Made by a program: the position numbers and the translations under genes | Source of the DNA: Ktedonobacter racemifer DSM 44963 | Lineage (GTDB): Bacteria; Chloroflexota; Ktedonobacteria; Ktedonobacterales; Ktedonobacteraceae | DNA length: 64,000 bases | Direction: 5' to 3' | Assembly: GCF_000178855.1 (NCBI RefSeq) | Contig: NZ_ADVG01000001.1 | Span: forward strand, 2,108,001 to 2,172,000 | Shown: positions 28,068-37,434 of the stretch, piece after piece | Position numbering within the stretch: the first letter of the stretch is position 1 | Layout of the letters: the number at the start of each line of letters is the position of its first letter | The notes under the pieces: generated by a model | Told to the model about the DNA's origin: nothing | The model's database searches: none | The model's input: the letters and a program-made list of their open reading frames with translations, nothing else

Positions 28068-28295
28068 ATGGAGCCAGTACAGTTTGAGATCGGCGATCGC
28101 CTGCGCCTGCGTAAGAAGCATCCCTGTGGTGGTTTTGACTGGGAGGTCTATCGCCTGGGAGCGGACATCGGCTTGCGCTGCGAGACCTGCGGTCGCCACA
28201 TTCTCCTTCCACGCTCCGAGGTTGAGCGTCGCATGAAACAGCGTTTACCCCGCCTTCCCAAGCCAGAAGACGACTTTGATCCATATGAGCTCTAA
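28068..28295 (+). CDS. DUF951 family protein
   Basis: 75 residues, matching the small DUF951 family: FEIGDRLRLRKKHPCGGFDW, then GADIGLRCETCGRHILLPRSEVE. The invariant cysteines are at HPCGG and CETCG, so a metal site or zinc-binding fold is plausible. Function is unknown. It lies 24 bases downstream of nadD, probably in one transcript, and its end overlaps the open frame upstream of the MFS gene. Confidence 0.92.
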   Translation: MEPVQFEIGDRLRLRKKHPCGGFDWEVYRLGADIGLRCETCGRHILLPRSEVERRMKQRLPRLPKPEDDFDPYEL

Positions 28296-28398
28296 ATCCG
28301 CGATCGCCTCTAACATCCTCACCCGGCACCTCTTCACAGATCTGGGTGAGTTTTCCCTCGACGCCCACGAGCATATGCTCATAAAGGAGAACACCTGT

Positions 28399-29823
28399 AT
28401 GGCAGTAGCCAAACCTGGAGGAGGCTTTCTCACCCTTCTCCGCAAGCCCGATTTTTTGCGCCTCTGGCTGGCCCAACTCATCTCACAAACAATTTTTAAT
28501 GCCTCCAACTGTGCCATCATGCTCCTCATTGAAGCAATCACCCAATCGACGACACAGTTGGGGCTGGCCATTATCAGCTTCAGCCTGCCCGCGGTGCTCT
28601 TTGGCGCGCCCGCCGGGGTTCTTGTTGATCGGATGTCGAAGCGCAAGGTGCTCTGGAGCAGCAACTGTTTACGCGGCATCGTCAGTCTTATTTTCGTGCT
28701 CTCGCTACTCTTTAATCACAATGCCCTGCTACCCGTTTACGCGCTCTCATTTATTGTTTCTACTATTTGCCAGTTCTTCGCGCCCGCTGAATCTGCCACC
28801 ATTCCGATGCTCGTCAATAACGAGGAGCTCATGCCCGCGCTCTCCCTCTTCAATATTACGATCATGATTTCGCAGGCCCTGGGCTTTGTGGTCATCACAC
28901 CGCTCGCCTTGCTATTCCTGCCGACCTTTCATCTCTTTGGCCTGACACTCGACCCTTTTGTGCAGATCTACGCGGCGACGGCGCTGCTCTATCTCGTCTG
29001 CTCCGGACTTATTCTCCTCATTCCAAACAAGAGCTTTGCCCCTCATATACAAACGCCCAAGGATGACGATCTGACCGCGCAAACCATTGGGGCTATGGGA
29101 CATATCTGGCAAGAAATGGCTCAGGGATGGAACTTCGTGCGCACCAATAAGCCACTCTTCCTGGCGGTCGTACAGCTCTCCTTCGCGGGCGTGATTATCT
29201 TTGTCATCAGTGAGATCGCAACTCCAATGGTGAAAGATCTGCTGAGCCTTCCAGCCAATACGATGCCGATTGTCTTTGCGCCTGCCGGTATCGGCCTGAT
29301 CGCCGGTTCGCTACTGATGCCGCAACTGGTCAAGCGCCTGGGACAATATCGCACCATCCACTTCGGTGCACTGGGCCTGACACTTGCCACAGCGATCATT
29401 CCCCTGCTCACCCTGGTTGTGCGCCTGCTTGCGCCGCAAAGCTGGCGTGGCAATCCCTGGTTGATGATCATGGTCGCCGTCTTGATGCTCGCGGCTGGCA
29501 TCGCGCTGGACTTTATCAATATTCCCTCGCAGACCGCCATTCAGGAACTGACACCCGATAAGCTCAAGGGACGTGTGCTCTCGCTGCAAATCGTGCTCTA
29601 TAGCGCCTGCTCTATCCCGGTCCTACTCTTTCTAGGGGCCGCCTCCGACCTCTTTGGTATTGACCGGGTCCTCTACCTGCTGGCCGGATTTCACCTGGCC
29701 TTTGGCCTGTGGTGTATCTACTTTGAGCGCAAACATAAGCTCACGGATCGCCAACAGGCAGCGCCCGTGGTCACACCACTGGAACACGTGGTCATACACC
29801 AGGAACAGGAAGAGAGGGTGTAG
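28399..29823 (+). CDS. MFS transporter
   Basis: 474 residues with about 12 hydrophobic helices. The family signature G-x-x-x-D-R-x-S-K-R is visible as FGAPAGVLVDRMSKRKVLW after helix 2. The central loop carries IQTPKDDDLTAQ. AAAGGAG at 28384-28390 sits 8 bases upstream of ATG 28399, so I use that start; a frame from 28276 has no ribosome binding site. Resembles the enterobactin-exporter/macrolide-efflux (EntS/MefA-like) branch, but the substrate cannot be assigned. Confidence 0.88.
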   Translation: MAVAKPGGGFLTLLRKPDFLRLWLAQLISQTIFNASNCAIMLLIEAITQSTTQLGLAIISFSLPAVLFGAPAGVLVDRMSKRKVLWSSNCLRGIVSLIFVLSLLFNHNALLPVYALSFIVSTICQFFAPAESATIPMLVNNEELMPALSLFNITIMISQALGFVVITPLALLFLPTFHLFGLTLDPFVQIYAATALLYLVCSGLILLIPNKSFAPHIQTPKDDDLTAQTIGAMGHIWQEMAQGWNFVRTNKPLFLAVVQLSFAGVIIFVISEIATPMVKDLLSLPANTMPIVFAPAGIGLIAGSLLMPQLVKRLGQYRTIHFGALGLTLATAIIPLLTLVVRLLAPQSWRGNPWLMIMVAVLMLAAGIALDFINIPSQTAIQELTPDKLKGRVLSLQIVLYSACSIPVLLFLGAASDLFGIDRVLYLLAGFHLAFGLWCIYFERKHKLTDRQQAAPVVTPLEHVVIHQEQEERV

Positions 29824-29942
29824 TCGAACATATTTGTTGACGCTATACAGGTTCAGCATCTACAATACATAGCAGACTGATCCAGTCTAAACCACAGCCA
29901 CATTGATGAGGTCGTTGTTTAGCATAGCAACCAGGAGAGTGC

Positions 29943-30767
29943 ATGGATACCCAGACGCAAATTATAGAACAAATCGCACCCTATCAGCCCTGGCTCACCC
30001 TGTGCGGTGTCCTGGTGCTTTTCCTACTTCTACGTGCCACGCGCAGGGCCTTGCGCCGGCGGGTAGACGAGATCGGGTACTGGCTGCTGGGCGAGCGTGG
30101 CCGGCTCATCTGGTTCTGGATCAATGCCCCTGGTGTAATGCTGCATGAACTCAGTCACGCGGCAGTCGTCCTGCTCTTCACACCCTTCGGCTTTCGCATC
30201 ACCAGTATCACGCTCTTCCGTGTACAATCAACTACGGCACGCGACCGATATGGACGCGTCGTGCGGAGCGGCGGACGCCAATCGCTGCAACTGGGCGAGG
30301 TACAATACGTTCGTCCCCAGGGAAAGCTTATCAGCTATGTGGGGGATGGACTCAGCGGCATTGCGCCGCTCTTTGGGGGCACCGCCATGTTCGCTTTCCT
30401 CTATTGGATCGCGACTGGCTATAATCTCTGGGACATTCCCCTCGACGCGCACCAGAACTGGCAACTGCTCCGCCCTGACTGGCCCTGGTGGACGCTTATC
30501 TTCGCGCCCTACCTGATCCTGACGGTCACCTCTGAACTCTGGCCCAGTCGCCAGGACTGGACGGGAGCGCGCTGGTTTATGGTCGGCCTCTGTACATGTC
30601 TCTTGCTAGCTCTCGGCCTCCTCTGGTACACCAATCACCTGGCACGCGTGCTCTCTCTGAGCACATTTATGGCCTCGCGCATCGATTTTGCCCTGGTCGT
30701 CCTGGTCGTGCTCGATCTGCTCTTCCTGATCATCGCCGAGTTGACCGCGAGAGGGGTACGCCACTAA
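29943..30767 (+). CDS. Membrane protein with HExxH motif, possible M50-like metallopeptidase
   Basis: 274 residues with about 5 membrane helices. MLHELSHAAVVLLF contains HExxH inside a hydrophobic segment, the zinc site of intramembrane metallopeptidases. A short basic loop (RDRYGRVVRSGGRQ) and further helices follow. An NPDG-type second motif was not found, which weakens an S2P assignment. It may be a peptidase or only share the motif. Convergent with mutL, whose stop is 7 bases away. Confidence 0.7.
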   Translation: MDTQTQIIEQIAPYQPWLTLCGVLVLFLLLRATRRALRRRVDEIGYWLLGERGRLIWFWINAPGVMLHELSHAAVVLLFTPFGFRITSITLFRVQSTTARDRYGRVVRSGGRQSLQLGEVQYVRPQGKLISYVGDGLSGIAPLFGGTAMFAFLYWIATGYNLWDIPLDAHQNWQLLRPDWPWWTLIFAPYLILTVTSELWPSRQDWTGARWFMVGLCTCLLLALGLLWYTNHLARVLSLSTFMASRIDFALVVLVVLDLLFLIIAELTARGVRH

Positions 30768-30774
30768 GCGTCTC

Positions 30775-32574
30775 CTACCAGTCGAACTTCTCTATAAGAA
30801 AGCTGCGGCTATAATGGAGCAGGATCGGGCTGCCATGCGGGCATACTGCTGGCACGGAGGCGCGTGCCAGGGAGGTCAGAAGCGACTGTTGCTCGCCCTG
30901 GCTGAGTTCGCGGCCCCGCCGCAGGGCCGAGCGACAGGACAGGCCGATCAAGAGGCTGTGCTCCCAATCCTCGTTATCTTCGGCGGCGATCTGTACCAGG
31001 TCCTCAACCTGCCCCACAAGCTGCTCATAGCCCTCGCCGCCTGGAATCGAGCGCACAAGAAAACTGCGTCCACCGAAGCGCTCACACTCCAGACCCAGAC
31101 CACGCAACATGGGGAGGCGCTCTTCGAGCAGTTCCGCCTGGTGGCGCTTCAGCTCAACAATGACTGGCTCCAACAGGAGATGCCCATTAACGGCCTCGCC
31201 CTCCTCGTCCTCTGCCGAATCGATGCCATGAGCATAACGCTGACGCAGATGCTCATAGATCACACGCTCATGCGCCCGGTGCTGATCAACGAGGTAGAGG
31301 CTGCCATCAGGAGCCTCAGCCAGAATCACCGCGCGCTGCAACTGGGCCAGGGGACATAACTGGGCAATTGCCTCGGCTGAGGCAGGGGGCGCGGCCTCCG
31401 CCAGGTAATCCTCAGCGGTCTCGCTCATATGCAGCCCCCTGCGGCGCGCCCCGGGCAGCCTGCGCTGGGTCGCCAGGATCGGTCCGGGAAATTTAATCTC
31501 CTCCGGTAGGACAGGACTACGCTCCAGAACGGCCTGGACCGCTTCCGTCAAGAGTTCGAGCACCTCCCGCTCACGGAACAGGCGCACCTCGGTCTTGGCC
31601 GGGTGCACATTGACATCGACCTCGTCGGGGGCGACCTCGATAAAGAGCACGAGTAGAGGATGCTTCCCTTTAGCTAGCAAGCCGCGATAGCCCTTCTCTA
31701 CGGCGTCATAGAGCACACGCGATTGGACCCAGCGTCCATTCACAAAGAGCGTGACGTACTGGCGATTGTTCTGCGCCAGCACACGATTCCCAATGTAGCC
31801 ATGCACACGATACTGCTCGCCTGCGCCTCGCTCCACCTCGTAGAGCATCTCATTGAGTGGCAGGGAATAGATTTCAGTCAGCGCGGTTTTTAGCTCACCC
31901 GAGCCGCTTGTCTGTAAGGCGATATGCTCATCAAGCACCAGCGTAAAGCGCACCCCTGGATAGCCCAGGGCGTAGCGCCGTATATAGTGGAGAATATGCC
32001 CATTCTCGGTACGCGCTCCACGAATAAATTTCAGGCGCGCGGGCACGTTAAAGAAGAGATCACGCACCGTCACCGTAGTTCCAGGAACCCGGGCCTTGCG
32101 TCCACGCTCAACCACCTCGCCACCACGCAGGGTTATAAACTGGGCAGGGCGTTCTTCGCTTTCATCTTCGGTTTCGCTGGCACGGCTCTCAAGGGTCATC
32201 TCGGCAATGGTGGCGATGCTCGCCAGGGCCTCGCCACGAAATCCAAGCGTTCCCAAGCGCCCCAGATCCTCAATGGTCGAGAGCTTGCTGGTGCTATGCC
32301 GCAGGCAGGCCCGCTCCAACTCGTCCTCAAGGATGCCAGTGCCGTCATCGCTGACACGCATGAGGCGCAACCCGCCGCCACGTACCTCGATCCGTATCGC
32401 ACAGGCCCGGGCGTCTAAAGCATTCTCAACCAGTTCTTTAATAACGGATACCGGGCGCTCGATGACCTCGCCCGCCGCTATGCGCTCGGCGACCTCGTCG
32501 GGTAAGACCACGATTGGCCTGCGGGCTGGACGCTGCCCCAGATTGTTTTCTTCTCGCTCGTACAACTGACTCAT
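30775..32574 (-). CDS. mutL: DNA mismatch repair protein MutL
   Basis: 599 residues. GHKL ATPase motifs are present: IAAGEVIERPVSVIKELVEN, DDGTGI and TLGFRGEALASIA. The C-terminal endonuclease region has VDQHRAHERVIYE, where the usual DQHA(x)2E(x)4E has Arg in place of Ala, plus SCRSALRRG and the CPHGSP motif. It is therefore probably an endonuclease-type MutL. Its ATG overlaps the stop codon of mutS (ATGA at 32571-32574), so the two are translationally coupled. Confidence 0.95.
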   Translation of the reverse strand: MSQLYEREENNLGQRPARRPIVVLPDEVAERIAAGEVIERPVSVIKELVENALDARACAIRIEVRGGGLRLMRVSDDGTGILEDELERACLRHSTSKLSTIEDLGRLGTLGFRGEALASIATIAEMTLESRASETEDESEERPAQFITLRGGEVVERGRKARVPGTTVTVRDLFFNVPARLKFIRGARTENGHILHYIRRYALGYPGVRFTLVLDEHIALQTSGSGELKTALTEIYSLPLNEMLYEVERGAGEQYRVHGYIGNRVLAQNNRQYVTLFVNGRWVQSRVLYDAVEKGYRGLLAKGKHPLLVLFIEVAPDEVDVNVHPAKTEVRLFREREVLELLTEAVQAVLERSPVLPEEIKFPGPILATQRRLPGARRRGLHMSETAEDYLAEAAPPASAEAIAQLCPLAQLQRAVILAEAPDGSLYLVDQHRAHERVIYEHLRQRYAHGIDSAEDEEGEAVNGHLLLEPVIVELKRHQAELLEERLPMLRGLGLECERFGGRSFLVRSIPGGEGYEQLVGQVEDLVQIAAEDNEDWEHSLLIGLSCRSALRRGRELSQGEQQSLLTSLARASVPAVCPHGSPILLHYSRSFLIEKFDW

Positions 32575-35252
32575 GCTCGCCTTCCAGTACGTTTCTTCTG
32601 ACAGCTCTGTAGCAAGGATAATAGGTTCAGGGCATCCAGGGGCGTAATAGCATACAGGTTAATCAGCTCCAGGTCGTCAGAGCTCCCCTCGCCAGCCTCC
32701 AGGCGTTGCGCGATCTGTCGAGCCTCCTCACTCTGCCAATGATAGCTCGCCTGCGACTCCGCCACCCGCCCATTGCTCTCCACCCCCATATGCTCCTCGC
32801 GCTCCGGGAGGAGGATTAAACGACTATCACTGGCCTGCTGCCCCTCCTCTAGCTGGTATAAAATCTCTTCGGCGCGCTCCACAATACTCATGGGCATCCC
32901 CGCCAGGCGCGCGACATGTACGCCGTAGCTCTTGCCCGCGCTCCCCTCGACGACTTTGTGCAGAAACACAATGCTAGCATGCTCATCCTCATCACTGATC
33001 GCCATAGCATGGACACAGAGATGGGGCAGCTCTTCAGCGAGAGCCGCCAGTTCATGATAATGGGTCGCAAACAGCGTGCGCGCTTTTAAGCGGCTATGCA
33101 GGTGCTCCACCACGGCGCGGGCGATGGCCAGCCCATCATAGGTACTGGTCCCACGCCCGATCTCGTCGAGGATGAGCAGACTATGGGGCGTGGCATGATG
33201 CAGGATGGTTCCCGTCTCCTCCATCTCAACCATAAATGTGCTCTTGCCGGCTGCGATATCATCCTCGGCTCCAACGCGAGTGAAGATCCGGTCGACAACC
33301 CCTATCCGCGCCTGCCTGGCTGGCACAAAGCTACCAATTTGCGCCATGAGCGTAATCAGTGCTACCTGGCGCAAGTAGGTCGACTTGCCTGCCATATTGG
33401 GGCCAGTCAGCAACATAATACGCCTCCCCTCGTCGGCCTCCATCTGTGTATCATTGGGAATGAAGACGTCGCCATCCAGGGCATATTCAACGACCGGGTG
33501 CCGTCCATCGCGAATATCAATGCCATGTCCCTGCTCCAACTGGGGACGCGTATAGCCCTGGTGAACCGCGACCACGGCGAAGCTCAACAGGACATCGACC
33601 CGGGCCACAAGTCTGGCCGTGTGAGCTAGCTGCGCATAGTAGACGCTAATCTGACGCAGAACCTCCCCGTAGAGCCCCTTTTCCATCTCTTCGATGCGCT
33701 CGACGGCGCTCAGGATGCGCGCCTCATGCTCTTTCAGCTCAGGCGTGATAAAGCGCTCAGCGTTGACTAGCGTTTGCTTGCGCATATAGTCGCCGGGCAC
33801 CAGTTTCAAGTTGGCATTGCTTACTTCAATATAGTAGCCAAAGACCTTGTTAAAGCCGACTTTCAGAGATTTGATGCCTGTCCGCTCACGTTCTCGCCCC
33901 TCCAGAGAGACCATCCAGCGGCGCGAGTCACGAATGGAGGCAAAGAGTTCATCCAGCTCTGTATCATAGCCCTGGCGAATCAAGCGCCCATCATCGCCAT
34001 GCTCATCCTCCTCGCCCGAACGCATCAAGGCGCGGTCTACCAGGTCGATGACCTCCTGACAATCCTGCATCTCCTCGGCCAGTTCGCGCAGGAGCAGTGC
34101 CTCGCAGCCACGCAAGAGTTCACGCAACTCGGGGACGTGCTCAAGATTGTCGCGCAAGCCCAAAACCTCGTTGCGCACGGCGGTCCCCTGGCGAATGCGC
34201 CCGGCGATACGCTCCATATCGCTAAAGACCTGCAAGCTCATGGTAAAGCGGCTACGCAATGCTGGACTCTCAAAGAGTTCCTCGACGCTTCCCAGCCGCG
34301 CATCCAGTTCATTGAGGTCGAGCAGGGGCTGGGTAATGGTCTTGCGCATCTCACGCGCGCCCATAGGGGTAATAGTACGGTCGAGCACACCCAGCAGGCT
34401 TCCCTGCACACTACCACTGCGCGTGCCCTGAAGGAGTTCCAGGTTGCGCTGGGTATGGGCATCCAGCACCATATAGCTGCTGGTGCGATAGGATTTCAGG
34501 CCAGTCAGGAGGGCGAGCAGACCGTTATTCATCTTTTCCAGGTAGGTAACAATTGCGCCCGCGGCGGCCACAGCCTGGGGAATATGTGCGCATCCATATG
34601 CTTCGAGTGATTGCACACCAAACAGCTTACAGAGCCGATCCTGCGCCATCTCGGAATTGAAGAAGTGTCCAGGGCACGCGGTTACCGTCACCGTCTGCGT
34701 AGGAAAGCGATACGCCTCGCGGTTACTCCCTTCAGCAAGCAAGCATTCAACCGGGTTGAGACGCTGAAGCTCGGCGTCCAGCGCGACTGGTAGCTCCTCG
34801 GAGCGAAACCAGGTCACAAGAAACTCGCCGGTACTGACATCCACTGCCGCTAACGCGGTCTGCACGCGTCCCATGGCGATAGCCACCAGGTAGTTATTCT
34901 GGCGTGCTGGCAGGAGATTTGGCTCTGATAGCGTGCCCGCCGTTAAAATTCGTGTCACGGCCCGGTCTACCACGCCCCGGCCAACCTCTCCCACCTGCTC
35001 ACACACACTAACTTTATAGCCCGCAGTGATCAGTTTGCCAATATAGTTATTTAAGGCATGCAGAGGGATTCCGGCCAGGGGTACAGCCTCGTTGCCGTAC
35101 ATACGACTGGTGAGCACGATCTGGAGTTCGCGCGCGGCGATCCGCGCATCCTCATCGAAGGTTTCAAAGAAGTCCCCCACCTGGTACATAAGCAGGGTGT
35201 CGGGGTACTGGCTCTTGATGCGTAAATATTGTTTGCGTGCGGGCGTCGTCAT
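32571..35252 (-). CDS. mutS: DNA mismatch repair protein MutS
   Basis: 893 residues. The mismatch-reading Phe-x-Glu motif is in YQVGDFFETFDEDA (F28, E30). The core and clamp follow, then the ATPase with Walker A TGPNMAGKSTYLRQ, the helix SFVPARQARIGVVDRIFTRVG, Walker B SLLILDEIGRGTS and FATHYHELAALA. It recognises mismatches and recruits MutL. GAGGG lies upstream of the ATG. Divergent from the DUF4139 gene with a hairpin element in between. Confidence 0.96.
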   Translation of the reverse strand: MTTPARKQYLRIKSQYPDTLLMYQVGDFFETFDEDARIAARELQIVLTSRMYGNEAVPLAGIPLHALNNYIGKLITAGYKVSVCEQVGEVGRGVVDRAVTRILTAGTLSEPNLLPARQNNYLVAIAMGRVQTALAAVDVSTGEFLVTWFRSEELPVALDAELQRLNPVECLLAEGSNREAYRFPTQTVTVTACPGHFFNSEMAQDRLCKLFGVQSLEAYGCAHIPQAVAAAGAIVTYLEKMNNGLLALLTGLKSYRTSSYMVLDAHTQRNLELLQGTRSGSVQGSLLGVLDRTITPMGAREMRKTITQPLLDLNELDARLGSVEELFESPALRSRFTMSLQVFSDMERIAGRIRQGTAVRNEVLGLRDNLEHVPELRELLRGCEALLLRELAEEMQDCQEVIDLVDRALMRSGEEDEHGDDGRLIRQGYDTELDELFASIRDSRRWMVSLEGRERERTGIKSLKVGFNKVFGYYIEVSNANLKLVPGDYMRKQTLVNAERFITPELKEHEARILSAVERIEEMEKGLYGEVLRQISVYYAQLAHTARLVARVDVLLSFAVVAVHQGYTRPQLEQGHGIDIRDGRHPVVEYALDGDVFIPNDTQMEADEGRRIMLLTGPNMAGKSTYLRQVALITLMAQIGSFVPARQARIGVVDRIFTRVGAEDDIAAGKSTFMVEMEETGTILHHATPHSLLILDEIGRGTSTYDGLAIARAVVEHLHSRLKARTLFATHYHELAALAEELPHLCVHAMAISDEDEHASIVFLHKVVEGSAGKSYGVHVARLAGMPMSIVERAEEILYQLEEGQQASDSRLILLPEREEHMGVESNGRVAESQASYHWQSEEARQIAQRLEAGEGSSDDLELINLYAITPLDALNLLSLLQSCQKKRTGRRA

Positions 35253-35662
35253 GGATTGTTTCCCTCTACTGCCATCAATTCCTGAATGTTAGGCTTGAAC
35301 ATCCGTACATTACTCTATTCTCATTTAGTTGTCAAAAGCAGGATATCATCGCGTTCTCAGATATCCACTCTTCCTACTCTTCTGAAGGGTCTTCGCGCCT
35401 GCGGCGCTCTGAGTGTAAGGTGTGTGGTGGCGGGTAGGCAAAGCCTACCCGCCACCACACACCTTACACTCAGGCGAGCTTGCGAGCAAACACAGGCATA
35501 AAAATAAGATTTATGTAGTTCTGAAACACAACTATAGTTCACGAGATATCTAGTAAAAAGCAGCATAATGTGCTATTCTCTACATCCAGGCTGCCGCTAA
35601 CCGGCAACGGTGCTCGCACGTATGTAAGACGAAGAACGCAGTACAGAAGGAGACTCCTACCT
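35253..35662. other. Divergent gap between mutS and the DUF4139 gene
   Basis: About 410 bases with no gene. It holds hairpin element copy 5 (35392-35472) and, towards the DUF4139 gene, an A/T-rich stretch where a promoter would be expected; no clear -35/-10 pair was assigned. Confidence 0.5.
35392..35472 (+). repeat. Hairpin element copy 5, perfect 30-bp arms
   Basis: Module TTCGCGCCTGCGGCGCTC (35392-35409), then arms at 35410-35439 and 35443-35472, perfectly complementary over 30 bp with an AAA loop (GGC-AAA-GCC). GGCGAGCTTGCGAG follows. Like copy 3 it is in a divergent gap. Confidence 0.95.
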
Positions 35663-37300
35663 ATGCCAGCGAATGATATTCAGGCTCCCATTACCGAGGT
35701 AACTGTTTATAATGACCGCGCCCTCGTCACACGCGCAGGCACCATGCACCTGGCCCAGGGCGAACATGACGTGCGCATCAATGATCTGCCGCCCTTTCTT
35801 CGTGAATCACTCCGAGCCTCCGGCCAGGGTCCGCAGGGCATGCGCATTCTCAATGTTGATATTACCACCGCCTATCATAGCTTTACGACGCGCGATGATC
35901 TACTGAAGCTAGAGGTAGAAATTGAGCACCTGGAGCAGCAGGCAAAGCTGTTGAAAGCGCGCCAGGAGGCGTTACAGGATCGACGCAAGTGGCTGCGTTC
36001 CCTTGGCGAGCAGGCGACCGATTTCGCGCGTGGCCTGGCCCGTGGGCAGATGAAGCCCCAGGACTGTGCGGACTTCTTTCGCTTCGCCTCGCAGCAAGCC
36101 CAGCAGGATGCGGAAGAGGCCCTGGATCTGGATGTGCAGGTTCAGCGTATTCAGAAAGAAATTCAGGCCCGCCGCCGCGAATACACACAGACACAAAACA
36201 GCGGCACAACTGACCGTCTCGCGGCCGTAGTCGCGCTTGAGATGCCACAAGAGGGCGACATAACGCTAGAAATCTCCTACATGGTTATGGGGGCCTCGTG
36301 GCAGCCCCAGTACGATGTTCGTGTCCAGCTCAACGAGGACGGCAATCGTGGCGAGGTTGAACTAACTTATCTGGGTGTAGTCACCCAACGTACCGATGAA
36401 GATTGGAGCAATGTCCGGCTCTCACTCTCCACCGCCCGCCCCAGCCTGGCCTCGGTCTTGCCCGAGCTTAAGCCCTGGTATATCAATACCTTTACGCCTA
36501 CCCCGGTCTATGCCGCACGCGCCCTGAAGAGCGCAGCTATTTCTACCGGGACGAGTGCGCACATGGAGAATATGGATATGCCACCACCGGCAGCCGCCGC
36601 AGCACCAGCGGCAGCCATGTCCCAGCCCGCACAAATGGCTACGGCATCCGTGGAGAATACAGGCACCGCTTATGTCTTCCGCGTCGCGCGTTCCGTCGAT
36701 ATTCCCTCGAATGGCTCGCCGCATAAAACAACTATCGCGCTTGATCGCCTTCCCTGCACATTTGACTATGTCTCGGCTCCCTCTCTGGAGGAGAATGTGC
36801 ATCTGCGCGCCACCATTACCAATACCACTGAGCGCGTCATTCTACCCGGTACAACTCATATCTTCCTGAAAGGCGAATATGTTGGTACCTCCCAGGTCAA
36901 ACAAACCGCTCACTCCGAGCGCTTCAAAATCTTTCTCGGAATCGACGACAGCATCAAGGTTGAGCGCAAGCTGACGGAGCGCGCCGTCGATAAGGGGGTT
37001 CTACTACAAAATGATCTGCGCCGCCTGACCTATGGCTACCGTATCACCATTTCCAACTTCACGTCCTTCCCACGCCAGATCGTGTTGCGCGATCACCTGC
37101 CTGTTCCTCAACATGAACGCGTTAAAATTAAGACACTTCATGTGCAACCAGCGCCAACCGAGCAGACCAAGCTCTCGCTGTATACCTGGCAGTTCACGCT
37201 CCCTCCAAGTGGTGAGTATAAAGTAGAGTATCGCTTCCTGGTGGAGCACCCACGTGACTACACCATTATCGGCCTGCCTCCCATTGATGAACCTGTGTAG
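35663..37300 (+). CDS. DUF4139 / mucoidy inhibitor MuiA-like protein
   Basis: 545 residues from ATG 35663, which has AGAAGGAG 11 bases upstream. The N-terminal DUF4140-like part (ITEVTVYNDRALVTRAG) is followed by a coiled coil at about 75-180. The DUF4139 beta-rich domain follows from about 190 (LEISYMVMGASWQPQYDVR) to the end (EYRFLVEHPRDY). An Ala/Pro-rich linker lies at about 310-340. No signal peptide. The cellular role of the family is unknown. The longer frame from 35570 lacks a ribosome binding site. Confidence 0.85.
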   Translation: MPANDIQAPITEVTVYNDRALVTRAGTMHLAQGEHDVRINDLPPFLRESLRASGQGPQGMRILNVDITTAYHSFTTRDDLLKLEVEIEHLEQQAKLLKARQEALQDRRKWLRSLGEQATDFARGLARGQMKPQDCADFFRFASQQAQQDAEEALDLDVQVQRIQKEIQARRREYTQTQNSGTTDRLAAVVALEMPQEGDITLEISYMVMGASWQPQYDVRVQLNEDGNRGEVELTYLGVVTQRTDEDWSNVRLSLSTARPSLASVLPELKPWYINTFTPTPVYAARALKSAAISTGTSAHMENMDMPPPAAAAAPAAAMSQPAQMATASVENTGTAYVFRVARSVDIPSNGSPHKTTIALDRLPCTFDYVSAPSLEENVHLRATITNTTERVILPGTTHIFLKGEYVGTSQVKQTAHSERFKIFLGIDDSIKVERKLTERAVDKGVLLQNDLRRLTYGYRITISNFTSFPRQIVLRDHLPVPQHERVKIKTLHVQPAPTEQTKLSLYTWQFTLPPSGEYKVEYRFLVEHPRDYTIIGLPPIDEPV

Positions 37301-37322
37301 GCAAGCGAACTTTTGGCGTGAC

Positions 37323-37413
37323 TTCTCGCGCCTGCGGCGCTCGCCTGTGTGTATATGGTATGGGGCGTGCAGGGAGCCATAGGCTCCCTGCACGCCCCAT
37401 ACCATATACACAC
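37323..37413 (+). repeat. Hairpin element copy 6, perfect 32-bp arms
   Basis: Module TTCTCGCGCCTGCGGCGCTC (37323-37342), then arms at 37347-37378 and 37382-37413, perfect over 32 bp with an ATA loop (GCC-ATA-GGC). Convergent gap between the DUF4139 gene and hom. Confidence 0.95.
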
Positions 37414-37434
37414 TACGTTATATATGACTGCTAA

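Noticed and set aside
33774..34610. 278-residue plus-strand frame inside mutS
   Set aside because: Shadow of mutS; no motif or ribosome binding site.
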